Below are positions 8,174 to 15,783 of a stretch of 43,427 bases of DNA, one piece after another; the first letter of the stretch is position 1, and every line of letters begins with the position of its first letter. Location: positions 1-43,427 of the forward strand of contig JADYYS010000051.1 in assembly GCA_020853525.1 (NCBI GenBank), given 5' to 3'. Both the position numbers and the translations under genes were made by a program. Origin of the DNA: Ardenticatenales bacterium. Lineage in GTDB: Bacteria; Chloroflexota; Anaerolineae; Epilineales; Epilineaceae. A model generated the notes under the pieces. That model had not been told where the DNA came from, did not search any database, and was given only the letters and a program-made list of their open reading frames with translations.

Positions 8174-8581
8174 ATGCGCAGCCCTTGCACCCACCGCACG
8201 CGCGCCGCCGGCCTGCTCGTCTTGGCCCTCGGCCTGGCCGCGTGCTCGAGCCCGACGCCCAACCGCCCCCTGGACGCCGCCCCGGGCGGCGAGAGCGGCG
8301 GCGGATCCGCCGGAACGCCGGCCGCACCGTCATCGAGCGGCAGCTTCCGCACCGACCCGATCAGCGGCGGCCCCGAGGTCTGGGACGAGCTGTACGGCAC
8401 CGCACCGGCCGATGAGGGCTACCCGCCGAAGCGCTTCGAGTCGCCGACCCTGGAGTCGCCCTATCCGGGGCCGGACGGCGATTCGGACGACACCGCCGAC
8501 GACGGCTCCGGCGCCGGGAACGACGCCGGGGACGCTGCCGCACCCGCTGTGACGGCCGAACCGACGAAGTCGGGGGGGTGA
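8174..8581 (+). CDS. Small lipoprotein of unknown function
   Basis: A 135-residue exported protein. Residues 1-24 are a lipoprotein signal peptide with the lipobox LAAC (Cys24), so it should be lipidated and membrane-attached. The rest is low-complexity Pro/Gly/Asp-rich sequence with a short ordered-looking core (SFRTDPISGGPEVWDELYG). GGAGG lies about eight bases before the ATG. Its stop overlaps the start of the next gene in a GTGA arrangement, so the two are translationally coupled. I recognise no family; a role next to the DUF1444-like protein is inferred from the coupling only. Confidence 0.75.
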   Translation: MRSPCTHRTRAAGLLVLALGLAACSSPTPNRPLDAAPGGESGGGSAGTPAAPSSSGSFRTDPISGGPEVWDELYGTAPADEGYPPKRFESPTLESPYPGPDGDSDDTADDGSGAGNDAGDAAAPAVTAEPTKSGG

Positions 8582-9387
8582 GCACGGGTCCGGCGACCGG
8601 TGACGATTGCGACGACCGGCTCCGCACGGACGGCTTCGACGCGCCCGGCTTCCAGCGCGCCGTCCTGGACGGCCTGCGCGGCATCGAGGGACTGACGGTC
8701 GCCGACGTCAAGCCGTTCGTCGTCCGCTTGCGCTACAACGACCAGCCGTACGTCATCCAGCTCGATGCCGTGTTCAAACGCTATCGGCACGGCGAGCTCG
8801 ATGTCGGCGATGCGGTCGAGGAGCTGAAGGCCGCCCTCGGCGTGCCGGGCGCCGCGATCGACGCCGCCGGTCCGTACCCGCGCCTGGCGCGGTTCGGTAC
8901 GGTCCCGGCCGGCGCGTACCACGTGCCTTGCCCGTTCGACCCCGACCTGGCCGTCTTCTTCGTCCGCGTGCTGCCGAACGGTCACATCCCCCTCACGCCG
9001 AGCGATGTCGCGCGCGACTGGCACGGCGACGGCGGGGCGCTCATGGCCGCCGCGCTCGGCCACCTGGCGGAGCGCACGCAGGGCATCCCGGCCGACGGCT
9101 TCGGCGAAGGCGACGAGCTCGTCCTCGCATGGCACACCGGCGACGGCCTCGATGCCGCGGCGGTGCTCCTGGACGACCTCCTCGACGCGCTGTCCGGGTG
9201 GGTGCCGGGCACGCTGCACATCGGTGTGCCGTCGCGCGACGTGCTCCTGGCGTGCGGCGATGCCGATGCGACGCACCTGGCGACCGTGGCCGACGACGTG
9301 CGGGCGACGTTCGAGCAGGCGGGGGACGAGGCGATCAGCGGGCGGATGTATCGGTGGGCGGGGGGACGACTCGTCGTTTCGGTGTGA
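8578..9387 (+). CDS. DUF1444-like hypothetical protein
   Basis: A 269-residue, probably cytoplasmic protein; the GTG start overlaps the lipoprotein stop. The pattern of the sequence recalls the DUF1444/YtpQ family: an N-terminal segment with VKPFVVRLRYNDQPYVIQLD, a central FFVRVLPNGHIPLTPSDVARDW, and a C-terminal LHIGVPSRDVLLACGD. The molecular function of that family is not known to me. No signal peptide or membrane segment is seen. It ends 30 bases from the convergent propeller gene, with no visible terminator between them. Confidence 0.6.
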   Translation: MSTGPATGDDCDDRLRTDGFDAPGFQRAVLDGLRGIEGLTVADVKPFVVRLRYNDQPYVIQLDAVFKRYRHGELDVGDAVEELKAALGVPGAAIDAAGPYPRLARFGTVPAGAYHVPCPFDPDLAVFFVRVLPNGHIPLTPSDVARDWHGDGGALMAAALGHLAERTQGIPADGFGEGDELVLAWHTGDGLDAAAVLLDDLLDALSGWVPGTLHIGVPSRDVLLACGDADATHLATVADDVRATFEQAGDEAISGRMYRWAGGRLVVSV

Positions 9388-9417
9388 TCGGCCGAGCGCC
9401 GCAGGCCGGGCGGACGA

Positions 9418-12400
9418 TCAGCGCCGGGACATGCGGCTCAGCCCGTGAAACAGGTGGCCGAACCACACCGCGTCGTCGCCGACGCCGATCGAGACGATAT
9501 TCACGTCGCCCAGGCCGTCCGCCAGGCCCCAGACTTCGAGCGCGCCGTCGGAACGGCGGCGCGCGGCGCCGTCCGATGTCCCGATCCAGAGATCCCCGCC
9601 GGGTCCGATCTCGAGCGTCTCGATTCCGCTGTCCGGCAGCCCGTCCTCGGCCCCGAGCGTCGACCACTCGCCACCGGGACTGCGCCGGCTGATCCCACCC
9701 TGACCCCCGACGAAGACTTCGCCATCGGCCGCCGCCACGATGCTCGATGTCCAGTCGTCCAACAGGCCGTCGCCCGCCGTGAACGTCGTCCAGGTGCCGT
9801 CGCCGGCGCGCCGACTGACGCCGCCGCCGAGCGTATCGCCGAACTCGTCGGTTTCGGGCTCGGTCGCCGCCCACAGCGCCCCGCCCGGCCCGAGCGCGAT
9901 GTCGCGGACGCGGTTGGACGCGAGGCCGTCCCGGCGCGTCCAGTGCTCCCAGGCACCGTCCGATCCGAGCCGGGCCACACCGCCGCCGGAAGGCGCCGAT
10001 CCATCGGCCGGCTCGGTCTGCGTGAGGCCAAGCCAGACGCTGCCCTCAACATCGACGTGCAGCGCGTCGATGACGCCGTCCGGCAGCCCTTCCGTCACGG
10101 TCCACATGCGCCACCCGCCGTTTCGCGCGCGCCGCGCCAGACCGATCGGGCTGCCGAACCAGACGTTGCCGAGGGCGTCGGTCGCCGCAGCGCCGACGTC
10201 GAGCAGGTGCAGTCCGGCGAACGCGCTCCGGCGCGCCCCGTCCGCGGCCTGCCAGATGATGTGCCGGGGCGAACCGAGGACGATCCCGCCCGCCGGGTTG
10301 CGGGCGATCCCGCCGACCTGGATCGGCGTCGCCGCGGCACCGAGCGTCGTGGATACGGTCCGCCACGCCCCACCCGGCGGCCGGTGCGCGACGAGCCGCG
10401 GCCGCTCGTTCGGGTCACCGTCGCTCGGTGCAACCATGCTCGCCCATACCCCACCGTCCGCCGCGACGGCCACGTCGATGGCTTGGCCGGCCGGCAACCC
10501 GTCGGCCGCGACGGCGCTCGACCAGCGGCCGGCGGCGTCCATGTGGCTGAGGCCGGCCTCGGTGGCGAACCACGTGCCCCCGTCACGGTCGAAGTCGATG
10601 CCCGTGATCCACTTGTTCGTCAGGAGACCGTCGTCGGCGGTGTACTGCGTCCAGATGTCGTGATCGAGCATCGCGACGCCGCCACCGTCGTACCGGCCGG
10701 TCATCTCGTTGAACAGCCCGGTCGTCCCGACCCATACGCGGCCCTTGGCATCGGCGGCGATGCTCGTCACGAGGTTGGAGGGCAGGTCGTCGAACGCGCC
10801 GTAATGGCCCGTTGTGCGGCCGTTGCGGTCGAGGCGAAAGAGGCCGCCGGTGGAGCCGAGCCAGACCGTACCGGCGGCATCGACTTCGATGGCCATGAAA
10901 TCCCAGATCGGTGTGCCGGTGAGCGGATGGGTGACGAGGCGGGACCGCCACACCCCGTCGGCGCCCAGCCAGGCGATGTTCGCGTCCGTTACCGGCCCCG
11001 GTCCCGAGGCAATCCACGGTCGGTCGTCGGGGTCGAGAGCCACGCTTGCGACGTAGGAGAACGGCAGCCGTGCTTCGATGTGGTGCAGCCTCTGCTCACC
11101 GGATGGGGCGATCTCGATCAACCCGAAGCCCGTCGCCAGCCAGACGCGGCCGTCGGACGCCACGTCCATGTCGTAGAAGAACGTCTGGGCGTCATCCGCC
11201 GTCGCCGTGAGACCGCGCCACGCGCCGTCGCCGTCGCGATGCGCCACGCCGCCGGCCGTGCCGAACCAGGCGCCGTCTTCGCCGAGTGCGATGGCCTTCA
11301 CTCGGGCGTCGGGTACGACATCAGGCGTCAGCCGCTCGCTCCACGTGCCGTCGGCTGCACGATGTGCGAGCGTGGTCTCGGCGCCGACCCATACCTCACC
11401 GTCCGCCGTCGCGGCCACCGCAGTGGCGCCGAACACGTCGTCGTCGCTGCGATATACAGCCTCGCTCTGGCCGCGCGGCAAACGCAGGAGGTTGTTTTCG
11501 GCAGCAATCCATACATCGCCCCCCGGCGCCGCCGCGACCGCGACGACCCGCCCGATCGGCCCGCGGCCTTCCTCGCTGTGCGCCTGGCGGACAACGCTCC
11601 ATCCACCGGCCGCGTCCCGACGCCCGAGTCCGTTCTCCGTCCCGACCCAGATTCCGCCCGAGTCGGCAGCCAAGCTGAGGACATGGGCGTCCGGCAGACC
11701 GTCGGCGAGGCTGAACACGCGCCAACCGCCGTCCGGTGCGCGCCGGACGAGCCCGGCACCGTCGGCACCGAACCATAGGTTGCCGGCCGCGTCGCGCAGC
11801 GCGCTGGTGATCGGCTGATCGATGAGCACCGCCGGCGTGTGCACGACGTCGAACGTGCCGTCGGCCGCCCGCTCAACCAGCCCGCTCCGCGTGCCGAACC
11901 ACGTCCCCCCTGCCCCATCGGCGACGATCGCGCTCACCTCGAGGCCGTACAGCATCTCCGCGTCGCGCAGCGCCTGCCAGCGGCGTCCCCCGTCCTCGGA
12001 CAGGCTGACACCAAGGTCGTGTCCCACCCAGACGCGGCCAAGCGGATCGACGTGGACGGCCGTGATCTCGTTGGTCAGCAGACCCTCGGCCACGGTGAAC
12101 TTCTGCGGGGTGGCGGAGCGCATGTCCCACGTCACCAGCCCCGACGTCGTCCCGACCCACATGCGCTGTCCGGCCGCATCCATGTACAGCGACGTGACAT
12201 GTCGGCTCAAGGTGAAGTTGGACCACTCCCAAGCGCCGGGCACCGGTGGCGGAGGCGTTGCGGTCGGGCGCGGCGTCCGGGCCGTCGGCGCGCCGGCTTC
12301 CACGGGAGGAACGAGGTCGTTGCGGGCATAGTGGCCGACGAGCGGGAGGTAGACCCGCCCGTCGTCCGCCGCCGACCGCAACGAACCTTCGACGGCAGCC

Positions 12401-12489
12401 TGCGATTCGCGCACGGCTGGGCCGAGCAGCAAGAGCACGGCGAAAAGAAACAGGACGGTGATGCGTCGTAACCGCGATACCGTGCGCAT
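9418..12489 (-). CDS. Secreted two-component-regulator-type propeller protein
   Basis: A 1023-residue exported protein made almost entirely of Reg_prop repeats. I count about 21 motifs of the kind G-x-VWVGT-x-x-GL, spaced as beta-propeller blades, enough for two or three propellers. The start at 12489 has GGGAGG five bases upstream and is preferred over one ten codons earlier. A signal peptide (about 1-31) is followed by VYLPLVGHYARND, a Chloroflexota-style hydrophobic motif, and a Pro/Thr linker. In hybrid two-component systems such propellers sense extracellular polysaccharide and are joined to a Y_Y_Y domain and a histidine kinase. Here the protein stops after the last blade, with no membrane helix or kinase. 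It lies 55 bases after secA on the same strand and may be cotranscribed with it. Confidence 0.88.
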   Translation of the reverse strand: MRTVSRLRRITVLFLFAVLLLLGPAVRESQAAVEGSLRSAADDGRVYLPLVGHYARNDLVPPVEAGAPTARTPRPTATPPPPVPGAWEWSNFTLSRHVTSLYMDAAGQRMWVGTTSGLVTWDMRSATPQKFTVAEGLLTNEITAVHVDPLGRVWVGHDLGVSLSEDGGRRWQALRDAEMLYGLEVSAIVADGAGGTWFGTRSGLVERAADGTFDVVHTPAVLIDQPITSALRDAAGNLWFGADGAGLVRRAPDGGWRVFSLADGLPDAHVLSLAADSGGIWVGTENGLGRRDAAGGWSVVRQAHSEEGRGPIGRVVAVAAAPGGDVWIAAENNLLRLPRGQSEAVYRSDDDVFGATAVAATADGEVWVGAETTLAHRAADGTWSERLTPDVVPDARVKAIALGEDGAWFGTAGGVAHRDGDGAWRGLTATADDAQTFFYDMDVASDGRVWLATGFGLIEIAPSGEQRLHHIEARLPFSYVASVALDPDDRPWIASGPGPVTDANIAWLGADGVWRSRLVTHPLTGTPIWDFMAIEVDAAGTVWLGSTGGLFRLDRNGRTTGHYGAFDDLPSNLVTSIAADAKGRVWVGTTGLFNEMTGRYDGGGVAMLDHDIWTQYTADDGLLTNKWITGIDFDRDGGTWFATEAGLSHMDAAGRWSSAVAADGLPAGQAIDVAVAADGGVWASMVAPSDGDPNERPRLVAHRPPGGAWRTVSTTLGAAATPIQVGGIARNPAGGIVLGSPRHIIWQAADGARRSAFAGLHLLDVGAAATDALGNVWFGSPIGLARRARNGGWRMWTVTEGLPDGVIDALHVDVEGSVWLGLTQTEPADGSAPSGGGVARLGSDGAWEHWTRRDGLASNRVRDIALGPGGALWAATEPETDEFGDTLGGGVSRRAGDGTWTTFTAGDGLLDDWTSSIVAAADGEVFVGGQGGISRRSPGGEWSTLGAEDGLPDSGIETLEIGPGGDLWIGTSDGAARRRSDGALEVWGLADGLGDVNIVSIGVGDDAVWFGHLFHGLSRMSRR

Positions 12490-12544
12490 GGTGGCCTCCC
12501 TGGCGATGATGCAATGCATGGATGAAGAGAAGCGTGCAGGCGGG

Positions 12545-15439
12545 TTACCGCACCCCGACCCCCGTCAGATCCTCCCGCATGTGGCAGCTCTTGTACTTCC
12601 GCCCACTGCCGCACCAGCACGGGTCGTTGCGGCCGACCTTGGGCTGCGCGCGGACCGGACCGCCGGGGGCGCCTGCCGCTGCGGCGGCTTGGGCGCGCGC
12701 GAAGAGCGAGTCACGCGGCGCGGCCGCCTGCCCGCCGACGCGGCCGCGCTGGGCCGCCGACGACCCGTTCGCACCGTCCGTCGCGCGGCCGTCGCCGTCG
12801 GGCGCGGCGCGGCGCGGGGCGGGGCGGGGCGCCTCGGCCGGCTCGGCCAGGAAGACGCCGCGGACGATGTTCTCGCGGATGATCGTGAGCAACGACTGGA
12901 ACATCGCGAAGCCGTCGCGCTTGAAGGCCACCAGCGGCTTTTCCTGGCCGACCCCGCGCAGGCCGATGCCGGTGCGCAGCTCGTCGAGCGCCGTCAGATG
13001 GTGGATCCAGGCGTTGTCGATCGTCCGGAGCAAGACGTGGCGCTCGAGCTGGTGCATGAGGTCGGGGCCGAGGCGGGCGGTCTTGGCGTCGTACAGCTCC
13101 TCGGCCAGCGCGAGCAGGTGGTTGCGGATGGCGTCGGGCGACCAGGCACGCCAGTCCTCGTGGTGCTCGTCGTCCGGGATCGGGAAGATCGAGCGGACGA
13201 CGGTGTGCAGGCCGGCCAAGTCCCATTCGTCCCGCTCGCCGGCAGTGTAGAGCTCGACGAGCGCGGCGACCTCCTCCTCGAGCATCGTCCAGAAGATCGG
13301 ACGGTATTCTTCCCGCCTGAGGATCTCGGCGCGCTGGCCGTAGATGAGCTTGCGCTGCTCGTTGATCACCTCGTCGTACTCGAGGAGGTGCTTGCGGACG
13401 TCGAAGTTGTAGCCCTCCACCTTCACCTGCGCGCCCTCGATCTGGCGGCTGACGAGCGTGCTCTCGATCTCCTGGCTCTCGTCGACCCCGAAGCGCTCCA
13501 TCAGCCGCTTCACCCGGTCGCCGCCGAAGCGGAGCATCAGGTCGTCTTCCATGGCCACGAAGAAGCGGCTTTCACCCGGATCGCCCTGCCGGCCCGCCCG
13601 CCCGCGCAGCTGGTTGTCGATCCGCCGCGCCTCATGCCGCTCGGTGCCGAGGACGAAAAGACCGCCGAGCGCGATCACCTCCTCGCGCTCGCGCGCGCAT
13701 CGGTGCCAGGCGTCGGCGAGCGTCTTGGACCACTCCGTCGGGAAGCGCTCGGTGGGGTCACCGCCGGAGCGGAGGATGCTGACGGCCTCGTCCCAGTCCA
13801 GCGCCGAGAGCGTCGTGAGATCGGCGCCGCGCTTGCGGAGGTCGGCGCGGGCGGTGCCTTCGGCGTTGCCGCCGAGCAGGATGTCGACGCCGCGGCCGGC
13901 CATGTTCGTGGCGATCGTGACGGCGTTCTTGTGCCCCGCCTGGGCGATGATCTCGGCCTCGCGCTCATGGTTCTTGGCGTTCAAAACCTCGTGCGGGACC
14001 TTGCGCTTCTCGAGCAGCTGGGAGAGGCGCTCGCTGGTCTCGACGGCCACTGTGCCGACCAGGATCGGCTGCCCGGTGGCGTGGCGCTCCACGATCTCCT
14101 CGACGACGGCCTTCCACTTGGCGCCGACCGCGGTGTAGACGAGGTCCGGACGGTCGATGCGCTTGATGTCGCGGTGGGTCGGGATGATCGTGACGTCCAG
14201 GTCGTAGATCCGCTGGAGTTCCTCGCGCTCCGTCCAGGCCGTACCGGTCATGCCCGAGAGCTTGTCGTACATCCGGAAGTAGTTCTGGAACGTGATCGTC
14301 GCCAACGTGACGCTCTCGCGCTGGACGCGCACGCCCTCCTTGGCCTCGATCGCCTGATGCAGCCCTTCCGAAAAACGCCGGCCGTGCATGAGCCGCCCGG
14401 TGAACTCGTCGACGATGACGACCTCGCCGTCCTCCGTGACGATGTACTCCTTGTCCCGCTCGTACATGACCCGCGCCTTCAGCGCGTTCTCGAAGTAGGG
14501 CGTGAGCTGGTAGTGCTCCGGGCTGTAGAGGTTGTCGATCCCCAGGGCGCGCTCGAGCTTCTCGATGCCGTCGTCCGTCGGGGTGACGACCTTCAGCTTG
14601 ATGTCGACGGTGAAGTCCTCTTCGGGCTTCATCCGGCTGACGTGGTCGGCGAAGCGGACGTACCAGTCCGTGGCCTCCTCGGCCGGACCCGAGATGATGA
14701 GCGGGGTGCGCGCCTCGTCGATGAGGATGTTGTCGACCTCGTCGACGATCGCGAAGTAGAGGTCGCGCTGGACACGCTGGCTGAGGTCCCAGACCATGTT
14801 GTCGCGCAGGTAGTCGAACCCGAATTCGTTGTTCGTGCCGTACATGATGTCGGCGGCGTACGCGTCGCGGCGGTGGACGGGTCGGAGGTGCTGGTAGCGG
14901 TCGTCGGCGGCCTGGAAGTCCGGGTCGTAGAGGAACGACGACATCTCCGGGTTGTGGCCCATGTTCTGGATGACGCCGGCCGACAGGCCCAGGGCGTGGT
15001 AGATCGGGCCCATCCACTGCACGCCGTGCTTGGAGAGGTAGTCGTTCGGGGTGATCAGGTGGACGCCGCGTCCGGTGAGCGCGTTCAGATACAGCGGCAG
15101 CGTGCCGACGAGCGTCTTGCCTTCGCCGGTGCGCATCTCCGCCACACCGCCCTGGTGCAGCACCGTGCCGCCGATGATCTGGACGTCGAAGTGCCGCATG
15201 CCGAGCGTCCGCTTCGAGGCCTCGCGCACCGCAGCAAACGCCTCGGGCAGCAGATCGTCCAAGTCCTCGCCGTCCGCCAGTCGCGCCTTGAACTCGGCCG
15301 TCTTCATCCGCAGCCCGTCATCCGACAGCTGCGCGTACTCGGGCTCGAGCGCGTTCACGGCGCGAACGATGGGCTGGATGCGCTTGACCGTCTTGGCGTT
15401 CGGATCGCCGACGATCTTGGTCACGAGGGATTGGATCAT
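12545..15439 (-). CDS. secA: Preprotein translocase ATPase SecA
   Basis: Motor ATPase that drives secretory proteins through SecYEG, 964 residues. It starts MIQSLVTKIVGDPN. Walker A is in MRTGEGKTLVG near residues 102-110, and the DEAD-like Walker B region is DEVDNILIDEAR near residue 232. Conserved nucleotide-binding-domain-2 motifs are present (TNMAGRGVDILLGGNAEG and LRGRAGRQGDPGESRFF). The C terminus has the SEC-C zinc motif CWCGSGRKYKSCH after an Ala/Gly/Arg-rich linker. The start is set by the family; the open frame continues upstream without similarity. The ribosome site is weak. A TATAAT box lies about 34 bases upstream. Confidence 0.98.
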   Translation of the reverse strand: MIQSLVTKIVGDPNAKTVKRIQPIVRAVNALEPEYAQLSDDGLRMKTAEFKARLADGEDLDDLLPEAFAAVREASKRTLGMRHFDVQIIGGTVLHQGGVAEMRTGEGKTLVGTLPLYLNALTGRGVHLITPNDYLSKHGVQWMGPIYHALGLSAGVIQNMGHNPEMSSFLYDPDFQAADDRYQHLRPVHRRDAYAADIMYGTNNEFGFDYLRDNMVWDLSQRVQRDLYFAIVDEVDNILIDEARTPLIISGPAEEATDWYVRFADHVSRMKPEEDFTVDIKLKVVTPTDDGIEKLERALGIDNLYSPEHYQLTPYFENALKARVMYERDKEYIVTEDGEVVIVDEFTGRLMHGRRFSEGLHQAIEAKEGVRVQRESVTLATITFQNYFRMYDKLSGMTGTAWTEREELQRIYDLDVTIIPTHRDIKRIDRPDLVYTAVGAKWKAVVEEIVERHATGQPILVGTVAVETSERLSQLLEKRKVPHEVLNAKNHEREAEIIAQAGHKNAVTIATNMAGRGVDILLGGNAEGTARADLRKRGADLTTLSALDWDEAVSILRSGGDPTERFPTEWSKTLADAWHRCAREREEVIALGGLFVLGTERHEARRIDNQLRGRAGRQGDPGESRFFVAMEDDLMLRFGGDRVKRLMERFGVDESQEIESTLVSRQIEGAQVKVEGYNFDVRKHLLEYDEVINEQRKLIYGQRAEILRREEYRPIFWTMLEEEVAALVELYTAGERDEWDLAGLHTVVRSIFPIPDDEHHEDWRAWSPDAIRNHLLALAEELYDAKTARLGPDLMHQLERHVLLRTIDNAWIHHLTALDELRTGIGLRGVGQEKPLVAFKRDGFAMFQSLLTIIRENIVRGVFLAEPAEAPRPAPRRAAPDGDGRATDGANGSSAAQRGRVGGQAAAPRDSLFARAQAAAAAGAPGGPVRAQPKVGRNDPCWCGSGRKYKSCHMREDLTGVGVR

Positions 15440-15472
15440 GTGGGGGTCTCGCAGGGTGGGGTTGACCGGTCG

Positions 15473-15478
15473 ATTATA
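15473..15478 (-). promoter_or_regulatory. Minus-10 box upstream of secA
   Basis: A perfect TATAAT on the minus strand, about 34 bases before the secA ATG. No convincing -35 hexamer or extended -10 is visible, so an unusual sigma factor or an activator may be involved. Confidence 0.45.
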
Positions 15479-15562
15479 GCGCCCCCCGAGAGGCCCGCGC
15501 GTTAGCGTTGCATTGGAGGCGTATGATCCGGCGGCCGGCTCCCTGCGATACGGAGTGGATCG

Positions 15563-15709
15563 ATGCGCATCCTGCTCGCCTGCCGCACCCTGTCCGTCGC
15601 CCCCGCCGCCATCGAGGAAACCGAGCGTGAGCTGTTCTCCGCGCGCGGCCGGCGCGATGCGCGCAAGGTGGTCATCTACGGCGGAGGCGTATTGGGGTCG
15701 GCGGTAGGC
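15563..15709 (+). pseudogene. Possible truncated gene fragment
   Basis: An ATG preceded by GGAGTG opens a plus-strand frame beginning MRILLACRTLSVAPAAIEE. For about 45 codons the third positions are almost all G or C, as in the real genes here. After about 15700 the codon pattern degrades, and the frame runs on only as antisense of the neighbouring gene. That suggests the 5' end of a gene whose rest is lost. I recognise no family, and it could be chance. Confidence 0.25.
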
Positions 15710-15783
15710 GGATCGTCGGCCCACGCGATGGATCGGAATGGATCGGACCGTCGGCCCGCACGATGTCCTGATGGGGCAGCTGT

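Larger units (their letters stand above)
15440..15783. other. Gene-poor gap between secA and the BACON-like protein
   Basis: This 344-base gap holds the secA -10 box and, on the plus strand, the possible gene remnant from 15563. Otherwise I see only a short direct repeat of GGATCGGA near 15729. There is no clear terminator for the gene that ends at 15784. Confidence 0.6.

Noticed and set aside
7737-8333. N-terminal extension of AspRS
   Set aside because: The frame is open upstream, but it has no AspRS similarity and spans the predicted promoter and leader ORF.
12458-15505. A 1015-codon plus-strand frame opposite secA
   Set aside because: It is antisense of a certain secA gene. Long antisense frames are expected in DNA this rich in GC; there is no recognisable family.
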